From Gymnorhina tibicen (Eukaryota; Chordata; Aves; Passeriformes; Artamidae): a DNA stretch of 64,000 nucleotides. Below the pieces are notes generated by a model that saw nothing but the letters and a program-made list of their open reading frames with translations, was not told the origin of the DNA and made no database searches. The stretch is taken from positions 8,765 through 72,764 of the forward strand of contig VXAZ01010927.1 of NCBI GenBank assembly GCA_013399875.1, read 5' to 3'. Position 1 is the first letter of the stretch. Each line of letters opens with the position of its first letter. A program made the position numbers and the translations under genes. Of this stretch, positions 11,401 through 23,554 are shown in pieces.

Positions 11401-12094
11401 TGTAAATAGCTAAGCACCACAAAAGCTGGATGAATTGGGAAACTTCAGCTAAAGCCAGATGAGAGAAGGTGAAACAAGACCTCCAGGACAGAGCAGCAAA
11501 ATCAAATGGGATTCAAAATGGCTGCAGGCTGGGTACCAGTAGTCAGCCTTCACTGATTTTGAGATAAAACCTCTTCTCTTGCCTCAGCTGAGGCTGGTTT
11601 CCATTGTTTTCCCACTATTTACAATCACTTTCTGATTTTTCTATTGTATCAAACCATTTTCCATGCCAGGATGTTTGGGAGACCCCACAGGCCACTCCAT
11701 CTCCAGCAGAATCTTGGTTTTTTGTAGCATCCAGTCCTCTTTCCTCCTCACTTTTCACTCTAGCAAAATACTTCATCAAATTGTGCTCATTCAGCTGGAC
11801 ATCTCAAACTCTTCTACCAGTTACCCATCCACTTTGTTATCCATTACTGCACATGTGGAACAATTACCAGCAAAGACCTGGAGCTGTGCTCAGCTTTTGG
11901 GTGCTTCCACAGTGCAGAGAAAGTTAAGCTTGCTCAGAAAAGGAGCAAGCAGAAAAATGGCAAAATGTTTTCCTTTTTCCTACTCCCTCTCTTCATTCCC
12001 TTCCCATCACTGAGCTCAGACCATCATATTGACTATCAGTTTTCTCCTTAACACTTGAAAAAAGAACAAAAAACCAAACAAACCCTAGTAACTA
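8447..12094. other. Unique non-coding sequence, no gene seen
   Basis: About 3.6 kb of AT-rich single-copy sequence. Frames of up to 116 codons (the longest is 11663-12013, which overlaps a second frame at 11604-11927) show no domain or plausible homology. Apart from the 21-bp duplication near 9.0 kb I see no repeat or RNA gene. Confidence 0.55.
8986..9027. repeat. 21-bp tandem duplication
   Basis: Two adjacent 21-base copies (8986-9006 and 9007-9027) begin GCAGAAAC and end CCTTACAAA. They differ at one position. This is a small replication-slippage duplication. Confidence 0.9.
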
Positions 12095-12095
12095 T

Positions 12096-12130
12096 CATTA
12101 TTACTATTATTATTATTATTATTATTATTT
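12096..12130. repeat. (ATT)n microsatellite
   Basis: ATT repeats, perfect from about 12105 to 12130 and interrupted upstream. The isoleucine-rich frame across it is an artefact. Confidence 0.9.
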
Positions 12131-12939
12131 ATAGTTTTCATACTCACACCTGCTTTATAATTGATCCTTTCTACAAATTTTTGTGGCTGAGAAACCATTG
12201 CCATCTAATACCACCTTTTATATGCTTTTTACTGCCTTGACAGCAATCTGCTAAAAGATTTCATTATATATGAAGTTTTGTTTTTTAAAAGTAAATCCCT
12301 GCATTTTAGGTCATAGTTCTTGTGCACAGCATTCCTAAAATTTCAAAAGTCATTGAAATCATGAACACAACTGGGAAATTTACCACTCAGTCTCTGGTCT
12401 ATTCATCTCTGTCTAATTGTATAAAAAGGTAATGCACAGAGTCCTGAGTGATGTAGTGCAATATGGTGCAAGGGTGTGAGGCAATTCCAAGATCCAGAAT
12501 AAACTTCTGGAGTTTATCCAGCCCATCCTCTGGCCCAAAGCAAATAACTCATGGTAAAATTGTTGCTGTGCTGAATGAAGAGATGCAGCCTTCCAAGGTG
12601 AGTTCTGCTATAACTGCATTTTAACAAAGAGCTCTGTGTTCCTCCTCTGATCACTTCAATCTCCCTCTGTTTCAGTTTCCCCTGCCATCTGTTGACTGCA
12701 AATTTCTTAAATAATCTTCCTCTCTTTCAGAACTTAAAAAGGAAAGGAGTAAGGAGAGATCCCAGAGATTATCCCCAGATGAAAACTGTCCATCAGACTG
12801 AAGGAAGCTCGCAAAAACAGACAGAAAGTCTTGCCTGTTCCTTAAAGGCGAACAATTTGGAAGAAATTTTTTTGTTGCTGTTTAGATGCTGTGCTAATAC
12901 ATTCCTTCATGCCAGGAAGAGGTGTAAAGAAGCACAGCA
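12131..12939. other. Unique non-coding sequence
   Basis: No repeat or RNA is recognised. A 135-codon frame starts at 12692 and runs into the CpG cluster at 12.95 kb. Its product has basic stretches but no domain I recognise. Confidence 0.5.
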
Positions 12940-13060
12940 CTGCAGCAGGCAGCGGGCACACATATTTACGTTCAGAAACACGCGTGTGTCGGCGCTGCGC
13001 CTGCTGACAGTCGCACGCAGCCCAAAGGCGGTGAGATACCGTGGTATCAAGCAGGCACAG
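12940..13060. promoter_or_regulatory. Small CpG-rich cluster
   Basis: Roughly 11 CpGs fall within about 120 bases (around ACACGCGTGTGTCGGCGCTG), against a CpG-poor background. This may be a small unmethylated regulatory element or just a GC-richer patch. It is too short for a classical CpG island. A donor-like GAG|GTAGGA lies downstream near 13183. Confidence 0.25.
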
Positions 13061-14278
13061 GGCACCTGGTTTATAAAACTAATAAATAATGTGACTTGAA
13101 GATTGTGGAACAGCCAACAAGCAGGCGTGGCAGAGCTGACGAGCACAGCACAGAAAGCAGCTTGTTCCGAACAACGGCTGAGGTAGGAATAATCTTTCGC
13201 CCCTCTGCCTGAATTTTCCCCTTGCTTGCCTGCACGATTCTGGAAATCATGGTGTGGTTAAATATTTAACTGTACGGGCACTTCAGCAGCGTTGGGAAAT
13301 GAAGACAAATTGCAGGCCCTGGCAGCTCTTTCGTCCGTTCACGGGGCCCTGCAGTGGAGAATGTTCAGCTTTAATTGCCCGTGCACGAGCACAGAACAGC
13401 AGTCAGCCCCAAAAACAGGAGACGTTCTCGATGCACGCTGCCAGCAATAAGTAAACAACATATCTGTGGGATTAAAAAAAAAATCTCATTTAGGCAATGC
13501 TCATCACCAGCTGTGCGTTTGCAGGTAGGGAAAAGCCCTCTGAAGTAACAGGCGACCACAGCGTGTTGCCAGGTATGGAATAATAAAGGTACAAAAGCTA
13601 CTTGGGTCAGCTTTGATTTGGTACATTTTTATTTCTTTTCTTTCTTTTTTTCCCCTGAATTACTGAATAAAAGAATCAAGGAACTGAGCACTGAACTAAC
13701 ATCTAACTCTTTGGGTGGTCTGGGTGGTCATAAACCAGCATTTTCCTTTTTTTTTCTGAAGTCTGCTCTGTCTTTCTACCTTCAGCCCCTCCAAAAACCC
13801 ACAAGATCCATTAAATTGGCTGGTGCCACTCCTGTCTTACTCCTTTAGTTTATCATAGTATAGATCTTTCTTCTTTTTTTTTATTTATTTCTTCCTTTTT
13901 TGATTTTCCTTGACTTTTTGAGAGTTTGGCTGGCGTTATAAGACAAAACAAGTAATATTAACCTTTGGAGTGAGTTCAGTATGTATATGAGCGATGAAAA
14001 CATTATGTTTTCCTTCACTTTTCCACAGTATATGCACTACTTGGGTTTTACAGTCTCTGTGCAGGCTCAAATTGATCAGAAGCTTTATAGAATTTACCAG
14101 TAATTGTCATGGTATTGTGCAACAATGCCACTCTCTTTCATTGCCTACATATACAGTATAAAAATCTTGTTATGTGAATTAAGTGGCAAAATAATAATCC
14201 TGTAATTCTGTGGTAGTTTTTATTTGCCAGATTGAAGAGTTTAAGGTAGGTTTAATTACTGGTTATTTATTTAATAAT

Positions 14279-14328
14279 AATTAAATTTATTTGTATTAAT
14301 AAATACAAATAATTAAATTTATTTGTAT
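14279..14328. repeat. AT-rich direct repeat enclosing a hairpin
   Basis: The 18-mer AATTAAATTTATTTGTAT occurs at 14279-14296 and again at 14311-14328. Between them, TTATTTGTAT (14287-14296) and ATACAAATAA (14303-14312) form a perfect 10-bp inverted repeat with a 6-base loop. Confidence 0.85.
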
Positions 14329-16100
14329 CTGTCTACTTTTTCCAAATTTTTTTCCAAAGAAAATGAATTTCAATTATATTTGTTATTTTATTTCTAAAGG
14401 AAAATAAAAGAAATTTCTGCACTATGCATTATAATTAAAACAAATGTTTAGAAAAGAAATGTTTTTCCTTTTTGCATTAAAAGCTATTAAGGATTAGCTC
14501 TTTGTTCTTCAAATATTCTCCCCTCAAAATAAGTCTCTAAATTATATCTCTTGTTCTGCTGAAGTTCATCATCCTGTAATTATTTCTTTTCCACAGAAGC
14601 TGTTTGTAGCTCCCTGACACTAAACTGCCTGTGACACGTTGCAAAACCAATTTTACACGTTCTTTGTATTTCATAACTTCCCATCCAGTGTTAATGAATG
14701 GGTTCCAAAAGAGAAAAGTAATTATGCCGTGTAGGTGCACGTTCAAAGGTGGCAAAGATTCAGTGCTGTTTATTGAGGGATAAATCCACAAAAGAGCTAA
14801 GGAAGGCACAGAATGAGGTGTCTAAATGAAAGAAAAAATAAGGTCAGTGAGTTTCTAAAGGCTTTTTTTGGCTGTGCATTAACTGTTAGTTCTTTTTGGT
14901 GTATGGGGCTGCCTTTAGACCTGATGGAAAGCACAAGGACCTGGTGGCAGACTGGCAGGGGTTTAAAGGCCCTTTTTTGGGAGGTTAATCACAGAATAAG
15001 ACTGAGATAGGTTGGCTGGCAGAATGCCATTCCCGTGGTTTTCTAAAAGGTTTTATTAAGAGGTTGGGAAAAAAAGGGGTTCAGCTTTCAGCCTCTGCTC
15101 TGCTGAGCCTTGGGCAGCAGCACAGGATGCTCCTGTTGGAGCTGGCCAGAGCTGGGGCAGGGTTAAATGGTGAGAGGGGCTGGGACACTTGTATGCCCTT
15201 CTCCTCACCCGGTTTGTAATACCAGCAAGCTAAAAATTACTCGTCTCCCACTTCTTTTGCTTTTGGGCTCAATTAAACCTTTTTATGGTTTTTATCGGTA
15301 ACTTAAAAACGTTTTTCAAGCTAAAGTTCCACTGAGCCCAGGATTCTCACTGGCAGGCTTATCCACAAGTTGCTTTGTGATTTACCAACTCAAATCCACC
15401 TGTTTTCCACCTGAGCTGAGACTCCTGGTGGTGTTGTCCTGCAGACACACCAAAGGAAAATAACTACTAAAGAAAGAACAGAAAATGTTCTGTGAATTTA
15501 TTTACCAATTAAGTTACATTTACTCCTTCCATTGCTTTTGGAACTGTAAACTGAATTCTGATATCATCTTTAAGACTCATGCCAACATTATTTAAGCATC
15601 TCCATAACAGTTTGCTGTCTGTATTCCTTCTTTACCGGAAGGTATTGACTTTATAGCTGTATTGTCTCTGGATTTTTCTGAGACAACACTTTAGCCTCTT
15701 AACAGGCAGAACATCTATTAGTTCCAGCACAGTCACAAAAAGGGTTAATATTCTGCATTTTCTGGAAAAGGCTGACATTATAATAGCACACGTTCACCAA
15801 AGGGTGATAATTAGAGTCTGGAAAACTGTTTATGGAAATATTTTATCCACTTAAATGGGCTGCAATTATGAAAGTGTGCATATGCCCTAGCAAGCTTTGT
15901 ATAACATGGACATAAATGGGCAGCACCTGCTTTGAAAAATAACTTTGGAAGATTTTTGCTAACCAAACTCCATACATAGGTTGGGCAGTAGGGGCAGAGC
16001 ACTGAGTGAGAAAGAGCTTATGAACATTTTTAAATTTCCTTTATTTTATTATTCTCTGTCTATTCTTTTAAGCACTTATTTTTGAGTTCTGTGTAGCACC

Positions 16101-16640
16101 ATGTTGACAGCCTACACTGGTATTCCCACTGCAGTCCTTAAAGAATATGATACTGACCTTCCAAGGAGAAAAGGAGAAATGCTCAATAAACTGGTTTTTT
16201 CTGGTATCTGCAGAACACAGGAAGTGGTAGAAACTCAAATTAGCCTTAAAAAAAATTGTTCCTGGCTCTCAAGTAAAATGAAATTGTGTGGTATCATCAT
16301 GGAGCACAGACTGTGCAAAAAGTCTAAGCAAGGAAAAAGAAGCAAAAAGAGACTTTGCAATGGCTTGTTCTCATCACTTCAGCAAATTAGTCCTGACTAC
16401 TGTAAAATGAGAGGTGTCTTAATCCTAACAGCTTCTTCCTTCACACGTAAAGATAAAGCACATTCCCATTTCTTAGAGAAAATCACAGTTTTTTCCACTA
16501 AGTGTATGGTTTTGTCATATCTGATTGCATCCAAGCAGGAGTTCTGTGCAGACACCTCTCCAGGTTACCAATTAGGCACCACTCTGTTTTCTGAGAGCAG
16601 CAAAAGCATCACTTTGTTGATTGAATCACCCCATTGCTAA
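16101..16640 (+). other. Unrecognised 179-codon open frame, probably non-coding
   Basis: This is among the longest frames not explained by a repeat. The ATG sits in a good initiation context (A at -3). The product is neither low-complexity nor hydrophobic throughout, and it has a basic stretch, KKSKQGKRSKKR, at about residues 73-84. I recognise no domain, signal peptide or membrane segment. I see no promoter, splice sites or close downstream AATAAA. Given the stop density here, a frame this long should be uncommon but not astonishing by chance across 64 kb. It is listed so it can be tested, not as a gene call. Confidence 0.12.
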
Positions 16641-17461
16641 AAAATATGGGGGTTTTCTTGATAAAGAAGTATGGGCAGTAACTATAAACTGGCTGGATCA
16701 GAGTATGCAAAACCCAAGCAAAACTGCTAAAACCTCCCAGGACTTAGAAAGGATGAATTAGAAGATCAAGCCTTTTATATTTATTTTACCTGTATTAACA
16801 TGAGGTATATTTGCTATTCTGCATTCGCAGAGGACTTTGAAATAGCTGAAAATGAAAATATTTGGAGGTCAAAATACACAGACACTTAAGATCACTTTGT
16901 GATCTCTGGAGGTTTCCTTGTGCTTTTATCTGTGAGAGACTGAACTATTAATGGTTAATGACTCAAATAATGACCCTTTGCCAGAGCAGCAGGTGCTTTG
17001 CTGAGGTCGGGTTTGCCCCAGCTGAAGGGCAGGAGGGGAATTTTTGGGTGTGTGATGGTGAAACCTCTGATCCACTTAAGAACAGCACAGGGGCTGAGGG
17101 ATGAGCACCTCCACCACCAGAATGACCACAGCAAACCTGGGGTTTGAGCCAGATAAGGGGAAAAGCCGATAAGAAACAGACCCTTTGAGGTGGGATAATG
17201 CTTTTTCTTCATGCCAGCATCCTCCTGATGAGGCTCAGGTGTAAAATTCCGCCTCGGGGGAGGCATCAGGACACTCACAGGCAGAGCTGAAGGTTTTCAT
17301 CCCTTCTGATGGGGCATAACTGCCCCAACTACAATCCTGTGAGAGGCAGAGTGATGTCCTAGAAGGTGTCATAAAACACCAAAACTCCCCACTTTGACCA
17401 CAGACATCAAAATTGCAACAATCAAGTCCCACTGCTGGATCCAAGGGTAGTGAGATCTTTC

Positions 17462-17535
17462 CACTATCTATTCCTTCCTTCTTTCTTTTCTTTCTTTTCT
17501 TTTATTTTTTTCTTTTTCTTTCTTTTATATTTTCT
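17462..17535. repeat. Pyrimidine-rich (TTTCT)-like low-complexity tract
   Basis: Almost uninterrupted T and C in a degenerate CTTT/TTTCT pattern. Confidence 0.8.
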
Positions 17536-17648
17536 TAAGTGATATCTTTATATCTTTGTGTTGCTATATTTCTATAGTTAATAACTAAAGTGGCTACATA
17601 CCTCCTTTCCATTGCAAATAAATTGTTCTAAAATAAACTGCCAAAACC

Positions 17649-17709
17649 ATCTATCTCTCTCTCTATCTCTCTATCTCTCTATCTCTCTATCTCTCTATCT
17701 ATCTATCTA
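17649..17709. repeat. (ATCT)/(CTCTAT) microsatellite
   Basis: Alternating ATCT and CTCT units run for about 60 bases and end in a purer ATCT run at 17697-17708. Confidence 0.92.
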
Positions 17710-18322
17710 CATCAGTCATTCAATGTCATTTCACTCCAATCCACCCCAAGGGATCTGATAACGAGACCTTCACTTACCCCACCTTCAGGGGTGGGTTGCC
17801 ACAACCTTCTCCCACTGTTTAGGAAGAGCTGCTCAGCGGAAACATCCACATTTTTGGTGCTTTGGAGGTGGAAAAGGCTTTTTCATGAGACTGTCTCCAG
17901 AAGTTCTTGTTAACCTAGTCATGGATTTTATTCTAATTCTCTTTTCTGTGACCACAGTCATATCTCCTCTGTTTGCTCTATTTTATTGTGGGCTCCTTAA
18001 TGGGGTTTTAACCTTTTTTATTCCATAGACTGGCTGCTGGACACCCTTACTGTCTGCCCCCCAAAACCCTTCAAACCAAGATAGAGGTGTCTGACTTCAC
18101 CTTGTGACACTTTGAAGCGGCTCCTCCACTTTTGTCTTTCATTTCTCTCGCTTAGCTGAACACATGGGTGAGTCTAGGGAAAGAAGGGAAGAGAAAGAGC
18201 ATTGCTAAAATCCACAAGCAGAAATAATCCTTGGACCGGTTCTCCTTATGCAGATCCTTTGTGTGTTCTGACCTCTTGAACACTGAAGCAACTGCTCACC
18301 TCTGTGGTCTTGTGTTCTACTG
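17710..18322. other. Unique non-coding sequence
   Basis: Nothing is recognised between the microsatellite and the A/C block. Confidence 0.55.
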
Positions 18323-18558
18323 TCCACTAAAAAAACCAAAACAAACACACACAAAAAAAAAAATCCCAAACCAACCAAACAAAACAAACCAGACAAAAAA
18401 AAAACCCCACCAAAAAACCAAAACAAAACCAACTCCCAACCAACCAACCAACCAAACAAACAAACCAAAAGAAACAAAAAAACCCAAAACCATAATAAAG
18501 AAAACAACCAAAAAAACAAAAAAAAGTAAATAAAACCCAAACAAACAAAAACGGCACC
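18323..18558. repeat. A/C-only low-complexity block
   Basis: About 235 bases are almost entirely A and C, built from degenerate CAAA, CCAA and AAACC units (for example CCAACCAACCAACCAAAC near 18440). T and G are nearly absent. The lysine/threonine/proline frame on this strand and the phenylalanine/leucine/glycine frames opposite are composition artefacts. It is the strand complement of the G/T blocks near 28.2 and 31.8 kb. Confidence 0.88.
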
Positions 18559-20197
18559 AAAACTCCCCCACCAAACTGTCAGGAATTCAAACACTGTTTT
18601 ATTGCTTGGATGCTACAAGCTGGTAACACCTCAGGCTGCAAATGGGTTTATTGATGTGAAAAGCACTCTATTTTACCTGTAACTCACTGCAGGCACAAAT
18701 GGTGACAGCTAGTCCTCAAAGTGGGCAAGAATTTTTCAGACAAGTGGTCATTTAAATGTTATTTCTTTGCACTATTAAGGAGCTGTCTTTCTCTCACTTT
18801 TTTCTTTCCACCCTCCCTTTTCTTTTTTTCTGTCAATCACTTTTTTTTCTTACCTGGAAGGTTGGATCCAGTAAGAAAGACTAAAAAGCAAACCGCATAA
18901 CTACATGCACTTTCAAAAATTACATGGCAAGGGAAAAGAGCTCTGCTTCCAAAGGTAAGTATTATTAGAGCTGTCAAGAGGACATAATAATGCAACTGCT
19001 ATTATGCTGGTATTGCAAGGAATATTCTGTCCTTAACAATTATATCTGATTACAGATGTTTTGCGTATCAGAATCGTTACTTTTGCCTTTCTAGCTAGCA
19101 CAGAGAAAATTGAGCTTAAGAAAATATCCATTTGTTTTTTCCCAGGTTTAGTCCTCGTTGAAGAATCACATGCACCTCTGATAATTATTCATTTCCATTA
19201 TCGTTTTATGGCTGAAATTCTTTCAAATGGGACCCTGGTTCTAGAGTAACTTTGTCTTCATAATGAGGTGATGCTCCTGGGGGAGTCTGATCATCTGCAA
19301 ATCAAGGCTGTGAATGCTTCCTGGCAGAGATTCTGCATTAAAAGGTGGTTTTAAAATATTTTCTTGCTTATGTTTGTCCTCTTAAATTAAAAGAAAAAAA
19401 ACCCAAACAATTAAGTATTCCTCATTGTAGGATACAGAATAAATTAACATTATGCTTAAAGAAAAAAATTCATCTCTGACAAGGAAGGCCTTGAGAGAAA
19501 ATCAGATAGCCATCAGTGTGTGAATTCTGCTATCAGAGGCTTAAATTTCCAATGAATTGATGCCTCTCACCTTTATTTACCGTTTCCTACAACCATAGGA
19601 AACTCTTCAGATCTTTTAGGCTGATGTTCCTTCCCACTGCAAATTAATCACATGATCTACCATTTATTTGGAGAATGATAAATTAAAAATCCAAGAAATA
19701 TGGTTTACGAGATAAAATCCAAATGCCTTTTTTTTTTTCAATAAGCAGTTTTCACGCGAAGAAAATACACGAATCACCAAAAATAAAAAGTATTCAAATG
19801 TTATGTGCATTTGAATATGGTGGCATATAATTAATTATGGTCCCCAGATTAAAGTCTTGAGAACATTAGTGCATGCTTATGTATGTCTGCAGATGTACAT
19901 GATAAATGTCCTATATCAGGTAATACCTTCGATCTCTCGTTGTTGCTGTTGTGCTAAATTGAAAGTTTTCCTTCCGAGAAGACATCTTCTTTTCTAGCAT
20001 AAATAAACCTTTATACTGAGTTCAGAGCAAAAAACTTAACATTTACCTTTTATTTAGATAATTACCTGGATTAAATTAAAAAAATAAAAATATTTTTAAA
20101 GATTTTTTTTTTTTTAAAGGAGGGCAACTGTATGAATCACCTGTTATTATTTTAACGTAAATTTTAAGAAAATCAAAACTTTTTTTTTTACAAAGCC

Positions 20198-20238
20198 TTT
20201 TGTTTCTTGATTTGTCTGCTTTTTGTTTCTTGATTTGT
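20198..20238. repeat. 18-bp direct repeat
   Basis: TTTTGTTTCTTGATTTGT occurs at 20198-20215 and identically at 20221-20238, separated by five bases. Confidence 0.9.
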
Positions 20239-22089
20239 AAGCTTAGTTAGAAACTTTTTGTCAAGGAAAGTTTCCATTTTCTGCACTTAGTGGAGTGAAT
20301 ATTTTGAATGCCACTGTTCCCTTTCCTGTTTGGATGGTTTGGGCTGTCATTTTTTTAAAACTACAGTGATTGTTCACTTTAGCGTTTCTACATTAAGTAG
20401 GTGAGATAATGACCACCGTGAGCCTGACTGGACTTATTCCTCAGCACTTTCAAATTTGAATCCTGTTGATTTCTGTGGATTTGGATTTCTGTCCTTCCAT
20501 AACTGTATATTCTCCTGGTTCCAGATTGCAGGTCTTCTCTGAATTTGACTTGTCTGTTTTGAATGAAACAGGAATTCTAATTTTTTGGGTTTTTTTTTTT
20601 TTTCTAAAAGGCTGCCAAGACTTATTTTCTCACCACATCAATCAGAAGATAAATACAATGTCACCATAACACCAATAAATTTCGAATTACAACGTAGCGA
20701 AGGAATGCCTGCTTTATGACAGTGGGCGGTATCTGTTCTGTGGCGACGACTTTCAGATTTTAGCTGTAATAGATTGGACAGAACGCAAATAGGTAATTTA
20801 AATTAACCTTTGATTATTGTGCACAGCATTTGTGTAATTAACAAAAGCTGGATCAGAAACTCTCTGTGGCTGCAGCTGACTTTAACTGGTTGTAAAAGCT
20901 CAACCCTGAGCAGCATTTTTGTTTTTCCTTAACGCACATCCCTTGTTACAGGTCCTTTCCACGTTGTTTTCTGCACAGATTTCCACACTTCAAGGCATGA
21001 GTATTCTTGCTGAGCACGTTCTGATTGGAAAGGATGCTTGACACATCTGATAATGAGTCAAAGTCTCCGTGGGTTTGAGCTCTTTGGGTCCCTATTTCAC
21101 TGATGCTCTCTGGGAACGAGTAACCTTCTGAGGCAGAAAAGGGAATAAATGGACCAAAGTGCTTCTTTTAAGTTGATCCAATAATGATACACCAGTGAAA
21201 AGGCCTGGAGGAACAACCTGAAGGGCTTTTCAGTATAAATATTTGGAAGATAAAACTGAAGCAACAGGATATGCAAGATTCCTTCTGCTCAAGCCATCTA
21301 CCCACTATTTTATTTTTTTTTTTTTAAATAGGATAGTCCTCACCCAGTTCCTGTCTCAGAATTATGCATATTTAAAAATGGAGCTGGGAAGTCATCATTT
21401 GTATAACAGTACACTTAATTTGAACAATTGAAGCAGAGACAGCATAGGAGAAATTAGAACCTGGAAGGCAAATCCACAATACGTAGCCCTGCAAGGAAAT
21501 CATATCTTATTATTACCATATTCAAGCGCTTGAAAAGTGTCACAAATGCAGGATGCTCTGCAAATTCTGACTACTTAATCCTTACCAAGCAATTATGAAT
21601 AACAGCTTCCTCTTAGAAGTAAAATGGAGCAGTTTCTGAATTGAAATTGTGAAAGGATTTGCTGAAGTATACACAAAAAGTAATATTTTACTGATAGTTC
21701 AGAGGTATTAAATAAAATTATTTCCATTTTGCACTCATAGCACTGTAACCTGATGTTAGGAAATTCAGTTGGAAGCTGCACAATTACTCTTGTGATAAGA
21801 TGTGAAAAATCCATCCCAGGCTTAACAACTGATGCTAGAAAAGGAGTTCCAAGAATAATTTCTGGCATAATGATAGTTTTGGGCACAACATTTCTGCTCA
21901 TATTATTGGTGTTGACTAACACAAAATACCATTTTATAGTCCTTTTGTGTGGAGTCTTTGCCCTGACGTGGTGTTAGGAAAATAAAATAAGGATAAGTAC
22001 AAAAAATAAATCTGTGTACTTTTCTGTACCTTTCTTATCAGAGCACATTAGAAAACTTCTTCTTTTTTTTCTGTCACATGCTCAATGCT

Positions 22090-22111
22090 AAAAACAAACA
22101 AACAAACAAAA
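22090..22111. repeat. Short (AAAC)n run
   Basis: About five AAAC units in tandem. Confidence 0.8.
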
Positions 22112-23506
22112 ATCTAACCCCTCTTCAAATATCCCCAGAGTTGATTCTTAGAATAAGATGGAAATGTATTCCTCTGCCTTTGCTGAGTTATGTTTAGCTC
22201 AGTGAGAATCTCCATCACCTTAATGAAATGGGGAAAGATATGACCTTCATGTTTTAGGTGTAATTTCCTTAATGCCATGCAGATATGCTCAGATTTGGCT
22301 AAATTATGAATTTCCAGAAGTCATGTAATCAAAAAAGTTCGGCAAATGCACGCATCTGCTACAGATTTTTGAGGTATGACAGAGGACTGCTGCTCATCTT
22401 TGCTCAGCCATCCTTTGAATTCATCCCAGTAGCAATTTATAACTTCCAGTTTATAAATAGAGCTTTCATTCCAATTGTGTAACCTCCCTCTCTTTAAAGG
22501 AAGTCCCACGCTATAGTACCTGCAGCATATTCTGACTGAATAATTTTCTTTAAATATGGAGACAGCTGCATGTGATTTGCCAAAATAATATTTTCCTTTT
22601 ATTGGCAATAAGCAGTTCTAAAACACAGAATTGTGGTGGTGGGGGGGTTTTTTTGAAAGGTTCCCCTTTCTGATGTTTGGTTTTTATTTGTGATAAATCA
22701 AAGAGTGGCGTGTCACTCTGAAAGAGGAAGATAAATACAGGGCATGGGGAAAATGGAAAATAACTGTAGAAAGAGCAAAAATGTATTTTGATTTAACATT
22801 CAGTTTTAGTTTTATAAGGATATATGGTCTGGTGCAACACAAAGACTGTGAAAAGGGAAAGAATGTCAGTAATTTCTGTCCCACTGAGATCTTGGTGCAA
22901 GAATATGGCATCGTGATTACGTCGACCAAAAGCCAAAATACGCCTGTTCAAAACAATTCTGGTGTCATTTTTCCAGCTATCTCATATTTAAATTGGCCCT
23001 TCAAAATCCCCGAGGACAGGTTTCATTTTTCCTCACGGAACTGGTACCAAACACTTTTCCTGGGGTATCAGCTGGATCAGAAAAACACTGTTAAAAGCTG
23101 AGTCGTGGGACCATGAGAAACCCAATGAAATACTGACTTCCTTCAGGGGTTGTGGTGTCAAAGAGTTACCCATCAACTTGGACAGCCTCATGTGTTTTCA
23201 ACTCAATTTACCTTACTTTATGCCCTGTAGAACAGAAAATTCTCTAGGAGGTTGTGCCTGTTTCTGAGCTCATAAACTCTCTGGCAGGATGTGCTGCTTT
23301 TTCTTTTTATAAAACTGTATACAATGTGAACAATAATTTAGATAGACCTCTACATGTTCAATAAATTGCTATTACCACTAGAAATGCTTGCATGCTAGAT
23401 TTTTGTTAGGAGTTCTTTCCTGAACTTTTGTACGTGGGACGAGTTGTTAAAAAAAAACTTTCTCTCCCCAGAAGAACCTTTTTACTGAAGCAGGAACTAG
23501 TATTGA

Positions 23507-23554
23507 AAGAATTCTGTTTGAAAAGGATTCTGTTTGAAAAGAATTCTGTTTGAA
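23507..23554. repeat. 16-bp tandem repeat, three copies
   Basis: AAGAATTCTGTTTGAA occurs at 23507-23522, 23523-23538 (one A to G change) and 23539-23554. The first and third copies are identical. Confidence 0.93.

Larger units (their letters stand above)
13061..17459. other. Unique non-coding sequence, mostly featureless
   Basis: About 4.4 kb with no recognised gene or interspersed repeat. T-rich runs occur around 13627-13655 and 13870-13910. It contains the 18-bp AT-rich repeat pair at 14.3 kb and the long single frame at 16.1 kb, listed separately. Confidence 0.55.

Noticed and set aside
18205..18594. 129-codon hydrophobic minus-strand frame resembling a membrane protein
   Set aside because: The Phe, Leu, Gly and Trp content comes from G/T-only low-complexity sequence.
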